Positions 46,610-60,800 of a DNA stretch of 64,000 nt are shown here, piece after piece. A model generated the notes under the pieces. The model was not told the DNA's origin and searched no databases. It saw only the letters and a list, made by a program, of their open reading frames with translations. Position 1 is the stretch's first letter, and every line of letters starts with the position of its first letter. A program made the position numbers and the translations under genes. Source of the DNA: Acanthaster planci (taxonomy: Eukaryota > Echinodermata > Asteroidea > Valvatida > Acanthasteridae); assembly GCF_001949145.1 (NCBI RefSeq), contig NW_019091421.1, positions 153,127 to 217,126 on the forward strand. The letters run 5' to 3'.

Positions 46610-49299
46610 CCCACTGAAGCAATATGAAACAGTGACAACAGTTTAGTGGAAATTATGCACAACCCTAAAAACTTTTTTTAGTTACAGGATGAAGCAAATT
46701 GGTAATGTTCAAGGCCACCACCGTAACCTCTTCCCAACAATGAACTGTACACTGAAGAATTTACAATGTGACTCTATTCTTTAATAAATAATCAAACTAT
46801 GCATGCAGTGTTCCTCCACATAACTTGATTTACTGTATAATCACGGCAGTTTTTCCAAATCAACACAAGGAGAGATTGCTGGTGTTGTACCTTACAAAAT
46901 GTGCTGTACAATAAACTGTGATAAGAAGAAAGATTTGCAACAATTTCCATTAAGAAAACAAGTGCATGAAAAGTTACGTCAGAAAAGGTACAAATTTCTG
47001 TGACCACTCACTACCCTAATCCAAACTGTTATTACATTTGTTATTATTACAAATGGGAAATAATAAAACATGAGCCCATGCTCAAGCCCTAAAAGCTAAT
47101 GATTCAGTCGGTAAAATTTGAATCAGTCATGTTGACAAAAAACAGTCAATGTGTTGTGTGTCTCAACCAGTATTCACCACAACTAGTGTGCCCCTTTAAG
47201 TTCACTTTTCCAATCATCTTTACACATAGCCTTTTCACATTATACAAGACTACATTCTGGTGGGCATTTTTAACTCTCCGTTTGGAGACTTTATCTTTTA
47301 CTCGACACTTCACAGACTGATGTCTAAATACCCCCGGAAATTAGTACCTAAAAATGGAAGTAACTGGTAATGTCTTAAGATCGTTGCCACTCAGGCTGTA
47401 AATTAAACTGATTATAAATATTATGTACATCAAAAGCATATCCGCAAAATGCTATGTACACTACAAGGTAATCGGAGGGAACAGTCTTGTGATAAATTAT
47501 GTCATCGTTTTATCAGTGTGACTGCTATTGGGAGTCAACTGCAACTGTTTCTTACCCTAAGAAGGTAAATTCACTGAATTCTTTATTAGTTTATCAAAAA
47601 TCGTGTGGTAGATGCACATTCAGAATTCAAATTTGCCAATGTTAAAGACTCTTTCCTTCCTCCATGGTTGCAATGTCACATGATTCTCAGCAACCTGTTG
47701 AAAATGTTAGTAAAGGTTTCCTAAACGCTTAATGTGTAAATGACAGAAGGTGCTCTGATTTGTCTTTTGACTGATGTACACAACTGGTCGATACTGCATT
47801 AGATAAAGGAGTTGGGGTGAACTATTCTGGTCCATTTATTGCTTTTCTAGCTTTAAGTAACTACGGATGTGAAAACCACATGGTATGCCCTGCTCTTCTG
47901 TTGTTTACGTACAAAAGTGACGCAGTACACATATTTGTGTATGGAGCTATTACAACAACACATTTGACAGTAGGTGTGACGGACGCCAAGGCAGCTGACT
48001 ATTTGAGGAGCTGGAAGGTATAACACAGCATCATCTGGGGGGAAAAGTGTATTTCATTGCTTAGGCCACCGCAGGAGTCATTTGACTCCCAAGAGCTGAT
48101 TGATCTATGATACGTGGCTATGTCTGAATCAAATAGCTGTAGCCGAGTGCAATGCATCCAACTCTGGGTATTAGCAACAGCCACTAGCCAGCTGCCAATG
48201 TCTTGGCTTCAATCCCATAGGTACCCATGTTATCTCCAGCCACAGTCAGTACATTAAGATGTGGCATATAATCAGATTCAGGAATATGGCACCCAGGTTC
48301 TCAGTTCTGGCCTTGATTTCAACTTCTTTGGCAGTCTGTACAATTAGGCTCAATATCTACAAGACAGGGCATTAGTTTACATTTTGGACACCATTATTCC
48401 AGTCATTATGCTTTACCACGTAATTTCCTTCATAAAAAACTATACTCTTAACAAAATTAAATGGCTACACTAATATTCAATATGGTATCGCTGCTAGCTG
48501 TCCGGACATGTCTAAATCAGGGTTTCATATAGAAGTACCAGTTAGCCAGGATTTTGAGCTAATTGTGGGACGTTTTAATCTCTGTTATTCAGATGGCAAC
48601 CTAAATGTACCTTATGCCTGAGACTGTATCTGGTGTCATGAACTACCCTCAAAATCACTGACTCCCTTCAAAGATTATTTATAATCTCAACTCTAAGAAT
48701 GTTTATACTCTGAACAGAAAAAAGTAACTTATAATTAATAAAAAAACCAAGAACACTCAAACTTAACAAAGTTCTGCTATCTCTACAAACTATGACACAA
48801 CTCTTGGCTAATAAATAACCATCTGTTGATTGCAGGTGCGAGGCAAAGATACGTCTTTCATGACCTGCTAAAAGACTTGTCATATGAATTACAATGAACT
48901 ACAACAAAGTTGCTACTACAAAAATACAGAGGTAGAGTGATAATACAGGGATGATTTTGAAACATCTGTCCATTAAATAGATCAATAATGCACATTTATC
49001 CACCTGAACAAATATGATTGGAACTGCCCAAAATATGCCTCTATACCATGTGAATGTTTGAGCCTGTTGAACCTTATTTCACGGCAGTGCTAAGCATATG
49101 ATTTTCTGCTTGGGTAATGTTGATCCTTTTCACACAGACAAGAAGTGCATGTAGTCACAGTAAAAAGCACAACTATGGGCTCCACAGGAAAGCTCTCTTG
49201 TTTTTTCCTAAAACAACAGCCTCCATTTGAGGTGGCACACTTGTTACTGCGTTGCAGAGACTACATATGTGTGGATATGTAGACATCACAGGGGCAAAG

Positions 49300-49375
49300 T
49301 CTGTCCCCACAACTTGGCCTGCCTTTCTGAACAAAAACAAATTATCCCCTTAAAGCAGGGAAGGCCCACCCACCA
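49300..49375. repeat. Repeat shared with 17785-17855
   Basis: Words CCCCACAACTTGGCC, TTCTxAACAAAA, AAATxxTCCCCT and GGCCxACCCA occur in the same order in both places. In the GALNT2 intron this block directly abuts the MITE family A copy. Too short to define an element. Confidence 0.45.
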
Positions 49376-50417
49376 TATCTTGTGTTCTATATAATATGAG
49401 CTTTTACAGATAAAAACATCTTACTGGTAACTTCAAGACTTTCCAGATTTTAAACGACACCATTTGAAAAATCCTGAAATTAGGAAAATGACAAAAAAAT
49501 GCTTACATCATAAAAAAACTGACAAATCTCAACCCTCCATCATGCACTTGTACTTTAAAAAAAATACAGTTTTTGACTGGTTACGGAAACCCAAACACTG
49601 TTATACAAACATGGACTGGCAGTAAGGTCGAAAGTGCATGTCTGTACTCCCTGAGGGACTGTGAGTGACCAGAAGAGGGTCCCCCTCCTGGTCTTTCGGT
49701 AATAGGATCCTCCCTCTTCTACTCAGTCAAAGTCCTCGGGCAGGCTGAACAGATGTCGGTTGATGACTTCATTGCCAGTTCCTATGTGTATGATATGAGT
49801 TGCTAATCACGAATGGAGCAGAAGAAGCCTGAATATTCTTATCACCAGGACAAAATGATGGAGATATTGATGCACGTGAGAGTTTGAGCCTATCTCAGTC
49901 TTGAATTATAGTTGATGTGAACATAATTTATCTACTAATTTACTGCATATCAGTGAAACAGGTTCCTGTTTCAAGGTCTATGAATTAGCGTAGCACTGCC
50001 ACTCTTTGGAGCTTCTAGAATGAGAACATTCAACCCCGAGATTCTGGCAGATCATGCCTATCATGTTAGATTGCTATTCACTCATATATTGTGAGGTCAA
50101 GAAAATTATATTTAAAATGACACGGCTCAAAATTGGCTACATCCAGAGGACCAGTCACTGGCAAAATAACAGCTGAAAGATGTTTTTAAAAAAAGCCAAA
50201 AAAAAAAAGAGAAAAAAATTCCCAAACAAATTTTTAAAAAGACCTTAATAATTGGCATCACAAATCATGACGTCACATTCTGTAAGACCATTGCAATATG
50301 TTGACATTTACATTGTACATGTACATCATTTTTCAATAGTATGAATTACCAGATATCTCACACAGAGCAAGTTTGTACAGAGTGCTTAATGTCTGTATAC
50401 CGTGTGGGTGCGCCAAC

Positions 50418-50710
50418 CTTACATACCTAGTGTGGACCTGTGAACAACAGATGTCCACACGATGCAGGAAAGGAAGACGTTCTGTGGACTTACATATGTC
50501 CACAGGACGTTTCCCCTTCTCTGAACAAGAAGTTTAGAGGCATTTGGGGGTTGGGGTCATCCGTCATAAAAGGAAGCGGAATAGTCAAGGAACCCTTATA
50601 CAAAAAGCCAGCTGAAAATCGTGTTCCCAGTTCAAGAAAAACAAGTATTTTCACTGAGTTTTTAACTGCACGAAAAGAGAGGAATGTCCACTCTAGGTTT
50701 GCAAGGTAAG
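50418..50710 (+). mobile_element. MITE family A, copy in CoREST 3' region
   Basis: Starts CTTACATACCTAGTGTGGAC, identical over 20 bp to the start of 23893-24180, and ends GTCCACTCTAGGTTTGCAAG then GTAAG. High similarity to that copy over the whole 290 bp suggests recent spread. Confidence 0.8.
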
Positions 50711-51113
50711 TGTGCGTGTGTATGTATTCAGACTTCTATGCTTCTAGTTTGCCATGGAAATTATTCTGCAATTTTTCTTAAAAAGGCAGCATCTCATGAA
50801 ATTGACTTTCTTTTCAGTGAATCTCTCTGGAATAGTTTGATAGCTATACAAAATAATCACAGCTTCTGAATCAATAGACCTGTGATATAACAACATCATG
50901 CTTTGTTTACACGTGTGTTTTCCTATGGCAGTGAGGTGGGATGCAATCCATCAAGCCCCCATCGGAGAGCACACAGGTAAACAAAGCCTGACATCATTGT
51001 TTTGAAGTCTATCTGAACTAAAGCTGCATGCTACTATACATTTCAAGCCACAAGCCTATTTTTGAATCCACAAGTCCCAATTTTTGATGAGTGAAAACAA
51101 TTCATTCACTCAC

Positions 51114-51119
51114 TTTATT
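51114..51119 (-). other. Proximal candidate CoREST poly(A) signal
   Basis: AATAAA on the minus strand, about 780 bp past the CoREST stop codon. Confidence 0.35.
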
Positions 51120-51899
51120 CCCTTCCCCCTCCCCCCAAAAAAGAAATCCAAACCACCCAAAGCCCCCAATGCAATCTGTGAATTGTTCCTAGTGCTTTTT
51201 AGTTTTTTTTCAGGGTAAACTCCTGATGTGGACACTACCAATGCAAAGATAGAGGATGCAACACATCAATCCTTCCAAAAAAAGAGCTTTAGAAAGGCCA
51301 GAGCTCTATCCCAAGTTTAGTTCAACATCTCCAACAGTTAAGTCCGACGGGAAAATGTGCCTCCTAAATTCAGAAGATTGCATTGCTGTGGACAAGCATC
51401 TCAGAATGTCAACAGAAAAAACAAATACTGGAAACCAGGAAGGCCTGTAGAGACAAAACACTGTCAACCTGTCATTACATCTGTTTTCTCGCAAAGGAAA
51501 TGTACAAAGATTGTAAATTATAATCCAACGGAAGTGTAGTGGCAATGCCTTGCCTTTTTGGAAAAAGACAAAATTTGTTTGCCCAATTCCCAGCCCTGCA
51601 TGTCTAAAAAGTCTACAACCGCTTGAAAAGAATTTAAAGATACATGTAGAAAACATCTCCCCACATGTCTCCCACCACTCCGGTAATTCCTGTTGTTGAT
51701 CCACAGTAAACAGCTTCCAGCACGTGACCCTTTCTCTTCGGGAGGGATCTGTAAATTTGGTTATCCTCATGCAGAAATGCTAGCCAGCAAGATATCCAGA
51801 AATAAGCTTTTTGTTGGAGACGTTTTTAAGGTAAGCTTCTGATCCTTGAGTGGAAACATCTGACTTGGCCGACGGCAGTGTTCTCCTCAAGAAAGCTCC

Positions 51900-54800
51900 T
51901 CACTGGGAAGTGGACTCGGCTTGGCTCCCAACCAGCTGAGGTGGGGGTCCAGACAGGGGTCCCATCATTGGGGGTCTGCTTCGGGCTAAGGGGCCAGAGG
52001 GAGGGGCAACGCTGGGCCGAATCAGGGGCGGAGGCTGTTGAAGAGAGACTCGAGGGGAAACAAACCTACAAGGAAATCCAGATGAAAATGAAAGAGAGCA
52101 GACAGATGTAGATAACAAAAAGACAAAAAGTAACAAAATAGGATGGAACAGCTAACTCTCAGCATGTTAAAAAGCTGTATATAGTTCCTTAATATTAATA
52201 TATATGCTAATGTAAGACCTTTAAATTACAACCGTTGTGCACGTTACACATTTTCAACACAATGCCAAACTATATGATACATCAAAATCAAGAGCTAAGT
52301 TTGTTTTTTCAACATCCATATGTAAACAAAATTACTGAAAAAATAGCCTAAAGACTGATTTTGTAGAATGCACTCAAAACATAACATTTCACCTATGGTC
52401 CCTCTTTTTTCAAATCAGGGGCTTCAGTATGTAGACACCAATTTGGGAGAGTTGCACGTTATTTTCCCATACAATTACTTCACACCAACCTTTGTTGAGC
52501 CTGAAGCGGTGGGGGTCTGATTGATGGTGACTGGCCCGCTGGTCGCAGTAGTGGAGGGGGCGCGTTATTCGAGCTTCCTACCGTCTGTGTGGTTGATGTT
52601 GTGACTGATGGTGCACTATCTGTCTGTTGCTGTTGACACAGAAGCAAAAAAGTCAAAAGGAGAAGCCATCATCACACTGTCACGAAGAGTCACCACGTGG
52701 AACAAATTATTATTCTGAAATTGTTTTTCTCACTCCTGCGGCCTTCACATTTGATCTTTTGACCCTCAAACCAATCCTAGCTTCTCAAGTTTCTACATGG
52801 AAGCTGTTTATATTTCTCAAGACAATTACTTCAATTTTTGATCTGGTGGTCACTAAAACACACCAACCTTCCTTTCACTGATCACATGTCTCGTAAAAAA
52901 AATGAAAAATAATAAAAAGACAACTTATCATCTTGAAATCAAACATAGAACCTGGCAAGGATGGAGAGAGGGGTGAGACGGCAAAAGCCAAGTCTTGGTC
53001 ATGTCTCACCTCTGCTTCTTCTTTACTTTTCAGTTCTTTGAGCTGTGCACTGTTGTCTGCTTCCCACTCCTCCAAGACCTTGTCCAGGTCAAAACGGCGG
53101 CGAAAGTTCACCATGAAGCTGCGACACTGTGCTGCATTCTTGTTGCCAACAACGTCGGCTATGGCTTGGTAATCACGACCATACTTTCTGATTGCTAGAT
53201 GGGCAAAATGTGATCGGAAAGCATGACATAACACCTTTAGAAAATTTTACAAGATTGAATTGTCTATTAAATTTCTAATGCAACAGAATGACGTGAATTA
53301 CCATGGTTACCTTTTGAAAGGAAGATTACAAAATGTCTGGATAGAAATCTTGATATCTTAATTACGTTCTGTACGATACTTAAACCAAGAAAACCCACAC
53401 ACTGGAGACAGATACCTTGTACAGCAATAAGCTGTTCTTCGCTGGTCCAGCGGGAATTGTTTCGAGGTGCTGCATCCGTCAGTCGGTAATCATTTAGATC
53501 AAATAGCTTGCTCCTTTGCTGTCCAAGGAACTGCTTGTTCAGCTGGATCTGAGATTGACATGAAAAGAACAACGGAACTAAAGGGTTAACCTCTCCAGTA
53601 ATCCATGCACAATATTCTGTCAGTTTGACTTTGTTAAATGTATTCAGTTACTTTGTAATGCATATCCTTGCATTTGCACTACTGTTTTCTCAAATCCCAA
53701 CTTTGAATTGAGATTAGAAAAAAAAACATGCAATTCACTGCTGTTGCTAATGCTTAGCTGACCCAGTTCCTCCTTAACTACTTCGCGCCGGTGGCAGTTA
53801 TCAATGTTGATGATGCTGGGACGGGATAATTATCATTTTTTTTCTGTTTTCATCTTCATTTACTGGACACTTACAGCAACACAAAGGACTGTCTTGTTTC
53901 TACTCTAATCTGACAAAAAACATCTATCGATGCTGGAGTATTTCAGCCATGCCTGCCGCCTTGTAAAAAGAGCCCAGATTTCGCGGTGTTATGTAAGTTT
54001 CTTTTGTTCACGAAACTGGCACAGTGCGCTGCTGACCACTTTTCAATAGGGGTCAGATTAGCGTACAGCGGTATAGTGTGGCTCATCGCTGCGGTGATGG
54101 ACCACTTTTGTCCCCGATGGTAATCTGCTCGTGCCAAATCCCCAAAAACCGTGGTATACTGTTTCAAAACAGGGCTGGATTATCTCCACTATTGAGAGTG
54201 AAAAATGTCGGTAATGCCCAGCAGCCTGGTCTTTTGTTACGAGTACAGTCTTTTGTTACAAGGCCCAGTTCCCTTTGTCCTATTTCAGAGACCCTGGCCA
54301 CCCATATAACGGATACGTGTCCGGTACCGGAAACCCTGGCGGCAAGTGGTTACAAAGAATTGCTGACCTACCTGTCTCTTCAGGTTGATTATTTCAGCAT
54401 CCAGGGCCTTAAAGATGGAATCTCCCTGGTTGGTGGTCATAGCCATCAAGTCATCATGGTCCAAATACATCCCCTTGGGGGGCTTCTTCTTGGTCCTGAA
54501 GGGGTGATGGCGGTGACTAGTGGTCTCGTTACGTACGGGGCCGACATGGGTGCGCATAACACCAGTCCGCCTGTGCATGCGAATAAAGGAAACTATCAAA
54601 AGTGATTGCTACATGTAAGACTCGCATCACTTGAAAGTAAAAATGGAGGGTCTCCAAACTTGGAACACTTCAAATACTTTTAATGGTTAGCAAAACATCC
54701 TCCTTGGTGCAAAGAAAATGCTTGAGATGCTGTTTTGAGCAGTGCCTCTTCCAACAAGACTACAAACTCTGTCTTCAATGACACACAGGAAAGATGGAAC

Positions 54801-57800
54801 ACCTTGCAGACCACATTTTTTCACGGCACTTAGAATGAAAAAGTGCTCTTTATTGGTTTTGTTTTTTGGGGGGTCACAAGATCCATGCAGTATTCTGAAA
54901 GAGAACTTTGAATCATTGCTACCAACTAATCCTCAGCCCTCTGGCCTCACAGTACATTGTCACCAAACTGAATATAATCCTTACCTCCAAAAGCTGTAGC
55001 AAGCATTGCAGAGTAAGCCTTTTGGTGTGGTGTGTAGCTGGCTGACAGTGCTAGCACAGTTGGAGCAGATGCTTTTGGTTGATGCTTCAGTCTGTGGAGT
55101 CTTGAAACCAGGAAAAAAATCAACAACAGCATTAAATCCATTTCAACAATACCTTTTGAGAAAATTGAGCCCATAAATGACTACTTAACACGAACCTTAC
55201 CTCTAAATCAAATCCACCATGTAGGCTATAAGCCTTGATTAACCCTCCTTTGGTTTTACAGCACAAATATGCACAAGTGCCCAAGGTCACTCTCTTGCAT
55301 GTTGGTGCAGTGCACAACACAACACAGCTGTGCTTTTTTGAGGTGTTTACCAAGTGACCCAAAGAGAGACTTCAGCATAGGAGGGTTAACACAACAAACA
55401 GTAGCTGTGACTTGTGAGCTGCTTGCGCAGTATTACAAGATCCTATGGGTCAACTATCCCCAAAGTCTTACAGGCTCAGATTCCCAGCCTGCAAGCTACT
55501 GTACCACAAGAGCCAACAGTAACCTTGGCCAAGGGAAACAGCTATCACCATCTGAGGACTGCAACTTTGATAACAGAATGTGACATAGTCCCACATTTCA
55601 CTTTGAGTTGAACAGACCTGCAGGGTTCTAAATTCAAGCAGATTACGTTGCTGTGTGGAACTATGGTTACTGTAACCATGTCCACATTGCCGAGGACCAA
55701 AATGAAATTGTGGGCCCAATTTACCTTGGATTCTTTCTCTGGATCAAAGGTTTCGTCCATTTTCTCATCTGTTTTCTCTTCAGCATCCGAGACCTCACTA
55801 GTGGTAAGAAAAACACAGCTATTAGAAATCGGGGACCAATTCCCTTTCTTGAGAATCCATCAAATCAGGGGCTCAGGTATTAAGTTCACATTTATAAAGG
55901 ACCCAATCTGAAGGTACAGACTGTGTTCAGTTCAGTTTTATTCAAGAGAGTGATTCTGACGCATTTTAAAAAACACTTATCAAATTGCAAAGGAAGAGTT
56001 GTGAACCCAATACATTTAGCTTGTTACGTTGATAATTTTTCTCTGTCTGATCTCTCAAAATTACCTTTTTATCTCACTGGGATATCCTCCTTCGTATCTT
56101 GAAAAAAATCACAACCAAAATATTACTCCAAAGGATAACAATTAAATATTGGATTTTTCGCCCCTTTGAATTTCATTTCCATAAGTATGCCTACCACAAA
56201 CTGATCAGAGATCTTGACTACATGCGTTGTTTTAAACTCCCTTCAAACGAAAACAGCTCAGCCATCTTTCTTTCTTAACATGCTAAGAAACTGTTTCTGC
56301 ACAGAGAGACAGTGGTCACTGTTCAGAGAACACAGGTTTCAAATTACTGCCCCACTCCTCCTTCACATTCAGGTTTCACTAGCTCATGTAAATGTTACCT
56401 CTCATTTTCTTTCTGGCCACCAGCCAGCTTCCTCGCTTGCCTGTCCATTAGACTTGTACTGGTTCGAGTCTTTTTCCACTGGTAGTAGTATTTCACAAGA
56501 CAGCTGATTGACTTATCTGGCAGCTGCGTAGACGAGAAAAAATGACCAAGATGAAATGCAGCTATGTTTCTCTAATGCCAATCTCTTTTCTTTTCGTATT
56601 ACCAGTACTGTTTCTCTTATTTCTCAGTGATTCTAACAACATGTAAATATCTTGTTTTCCATCGTACAACGAGCAAGGTAATACTGCAAATTAAACCATA
56701 AACTAAAAATACTTCTTCCATACTTAGCAGAAACTGACAATAATAACTGGAGAAAATATTACACCAGAGAAAGTTACAGTGCCAAATATTGTTGAACGAT
56801 TAGGTGATCTCGTCACCACAGTGCATGTACACATGCAAGACACCCTATGCTCACATTTTGTGTTGCTAAATTTCGTGTTCCTTGTTTATTTCACCATAAG
56901 AAACATTTCAATTCACTTGTTTCAACAGTGCTTAATCACAAGCAAGGCTATTGACAGCATGGGCATCATGGGGGTAGGAATGCAAGAGAACTCCTCCCCC
57001 CACTGGAAAAATGGGAGGGGGTATAAATACAAGATACACAACAAAAAAGATAGGAGGAAGGTGGGGTGAAATTCACCAATTTGTATGAAACCACCTCGGA
57101 ATCGATCCCCTACCACTACTGTCGGTTTGTCAGTTCTCTGCTGATGAGTACTTTGCCCTCCCTCCTAAAAAGTGATTTGCCCCTTCCTGGAGCCACCTAC
57201 GACTGAAAGCCAGCTCACATGTACTACCACCAGTCCCAAGCTGTCAACTGTGTTCGGGTGAAGTTAGTCCGACTAAACCACAGTCGGCCACTGAACCCGT
57301 GCCCTACATACCTAAGGTTAGCTCATACCTCCAACAAGCAATCACCCACTTACCATCTGCCTGATCCGGTGAAAACTTTTCCCATGGAAGCTAAAGGCCT
57401 GCTCAAACAGCACCTTGTCCTCCACGGACCACTCATCGGGGAAGGGTGTGAAGTTGGGCAGGTCGGCCAAGGACTTGTCTACGTTATGCTTGTGCCAAAA
57501 TAGCATGCCCAATGCCTGCTCCGTGTTGTAGCCATAGCGCTCCTTAGCTAACAAGATATACTCATCCACTACGGTGTAACAAAATGTACACGCTTTTGTT
57601 TAAATCACGCTTTTGTTTAAAGTCAGCAACATGAGGAAAGATCAGAGACAAAATTCATTCTACTTTTCAAATTGTACACTCATCCCCAAAAAGAGCCAAA
57701 AATTACAACTTCTTGAAATTTAGAGGAAAAGAGTGCACACAGAAGGGTATTTGGTGAGTTCAAATGAATTTGAAAGGGGTTGACAAGTTTCTTACACTTA

Positions 57801-60800
57801 GCATCAGAGATGTCTCCATTAGGCAACCAGACCAACAATGCCTCCTGTCTGCTGTCTCCACGACGAACTGCTGGAACATCTGTGAACAATCCAACTTCAG
57901 GGAATCACATTTGAGCACATTACATCAAATAGTCTGTTTGTAAGTCTAGCACACAACCAAAATGTCAACTACAAAACATACACAAGTTAAACATTTCATA
58001 CTAGATCAGATTGCAAACTGAAAGAAACAGATGAAAAAGAAACTCTATTCACATACTGATGATACTAAATGTCAATCACATTGAGTAATGGTGGAACAGT
58101 ATGACAACCACTGGCTAAAAGTAGCCCACTGGGATGATCTGAGGAGTAGTCTATTTTACTAAAGCAAAGATGAGAAGCAGACTGTACCACAAATGAGTGA
58201 CCTAGGGAGAGTAATTCTACTGTCTGCTATTAGCCCAAAGCAAAGCAGTCGGTTCATGAGCATCTACATGTATTTGTTCCACAACATGTTGGGAACCCAC
58301 CGACTCTGATCAGTCACAGGGATTTTCTGGAGCTACATGTATTCAAACCAAGACAGAGGTGCTGGCATGACTGGGGGTCTGCAATGATATGGTTAATTAC
58401 ATAAAGCCAAATGACCAGGGAAAGCTATTATGAGTAAGGCATCGTAATTCCTAACAGTACCACATGTACTAATTTCTTCAGCTGCAACACAGCAAATGAA
58501 TGTACATGTACTTCGCCAATCAAAAGGTAAATTAATTTCAACCCTGAAGAAATTATGAAACACATTTGATTTCTGCAGTTTTAAGTGTCCCCCCCCAAAA
58601 AAAAAGTGGGAGCAAAAACCAAACAGACAATTTTTATTAAGGCAAAATTTATTGTTGGTAACCGGTTACATTGACTTACCGGTAATCATTTCAGGTATCT
58701 CTGCCTGGTAATCAGCACCAACTCGCATTCCTGGCTCTGGAAAACAGTTTGTATATGAGGCATAATGTGGACAGTTTTGATTATGTTCACTATTTTTTTA
58801 ATCAACATCTTGTGATAATATACCATTTCTCCAATTTGTGAATTTAAAACTTATATTGAAACAAACATTTACAGAAACTCACTTCTGTGAAGGAGCACCT
58901 CCTTTGTAAAGTTTGAAAAGTGTCATCTATAATGCATTATGGGTACATGTACCTGATATGACAATGCATTCAGATATTTTCCTTAAATATTTTTATACTT
59001 CACATGTCAACTGAATTTGACACTGTAAACACCTGTATTCAAAACAAATTCACAATAGGGTTATGCAGCGGAGGTGAGTACTAAAGCACCTGACTGTTAT
59101 TTTCTGGAATCAATTTCAAATTATGGCAGTAGGTACCACTTGGCCTTTTTGCTATGTACCCTCCTCAATCCTTCAAAATTCTCTGCCAAAAAATTGCATA
59201 CTGTCTCAATCCTTTAAAATTCTTCAATATTTCCTAAATATGCTCCTCTGTGAAAGTTGAGGCACCTTGAAGAAAGTGCAAGAAATGATAATCCTTCCTG
59301 CATAAAAAAATCTTTTAACTTTCCACGTAAGAAACCTTTTCCAGAGCAGTGGCACCAACACGTCAGATAAGTCTAGAGTTAAACAGTGCAAATGGATGGA
59401 CAAACTTCTCATCTCAGGTCGTTTGATCACTCTTCTTATTTTTAATTTAACCCTTCATCAAAATTAGCCTGTGAAACAAATCAGTCATTTGATTGATAGA
59501 ATCATCAAAAAGGTATGATTAAACAACTGAAAAAATAACCTGTTGGCCTTCAAAAATAACAACCATTAAACTTCACATAGCTCAAGGGTGAATCATGTGC
59601 TTACTTTCAACATTAGAAAGCATTATTTTGGCCAATCATTTCATTAGTCATGCAGTGTATTACTATCCAGGTATGTATTGTTTCAAACAGGAAAATATCT
59701 ACATGTACATGTACATGTATCTCCAATAACCCCTCATGTACATGTATTATCCTCCCAAACCCCCACATAGGGGAATCCGTACCCCCAGAACTGTGGGGTC
59801 CAACGTTTGCCCCACTCCCTCATGGGAGCAGGGCGGACGTCGGACCCCACAATTCTGGGGGTCATAGGGGGGTAGGGGAATCTGCACACTTATTCCCTAT
59901 TGCACACGTGTTGAGTAATGCAAAAAAATTTGTTTTAAATGGAAAATAAACCAATACACCTGTCACCTTGTCAGTGTACAAAACGTTTTGAACCTAAAAA
60001 ATAACAATTGGGCCTCAAGATAAATTCCTGTACGCGATGAACATCCTAACAGTTTTCGTTACAAAAAGAGATCGCATTATTTTTAACTTACCCTAAACCC
60101 GGAGGTTTCAACCCTCCTTTGGTTTTTACAGCACAAATGTGCACAAATGCCCACAGTCACTGGTGAGCATGTACAGNNNNNNNNNNNNNNNNNNNNNNNN
60201 NNNNNNNNNNNNNNNNNNNNNNNNNNNNNNNNNNNNNNNNNNNNNNNNNNNNNNNNNNNNNNNNNNNNNNNNNNNNNNNNNNNNNNNNNNNNNNNNNNNN
60301 NNNNNNNNNNNCACCAAATGACCCAAAGAGTGACTTCAGCATAGGAGGGTTAATGTAAATCATATCAAGTCTGGCTGGATTAGACAAGGTTAGTGACCCA
60401 ACTTTTTCGTCAACTGATCAAGCACAGAAACTTATGTTGAAACTTGCATGATACAACACAGTTTAGCCTAGTTTTAAAACGTACATCAAAACCTCTAAAC
60501 TACAAACTGACAACTAAATGTAACTTATGTGTGAACAACATATTTGTTACAAGGATTTATGCCATCCCTAGTTATACTTAATACATTTTTTACTGTTTGT
60601 AATTAAAAAAAATCTTACTGCACCCCCTTGGCCAAACCCCTACATCAGTACATGCATGGAGGAAGGTTCCTCTATGGTACATGTACTTCATGGCCAAATA
60701 TTAACATTCCACAAGCATGACAAAACAAGCAAAATAACTGCAAATAATATTAGGTAAAACATATTTCCACCTTAAAAAGGTCCCCAACCCTAACAAAAAT

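Larger units (their letters stand above)
45926..51899. other. Region between ATP6V1D and CoREST, probably including CoREST 3' UTR
   Basis: No coding exon recognised on either strand. Both flanking genes are on the minus strand, so this holds the CoREST 3' UTR (high-coordinate end) and the ATP6V1D promoter (near 45926-46150). Minus-strand AATAAA candidates lie at 51114-51119 and 46604-46609, implying a 3' UTR of 0.8 or 5.3 kb. A MITE family A copy sits at 50418-50710 and a second shared repeat at about 49300-49375. Confidence 0.5.

Noticed and set aside
54078-54605. 175-codon plus-strand open frame
   Set aside because: Shadow of CoREST exon 9 on the opposite strand plus the family C repeat; no domain of its own.
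57219-57503. 94-codon plus-strand open frame
   Set aside because: Antisense to CoREST exon 4, which has clear ELM2/SANT homology.
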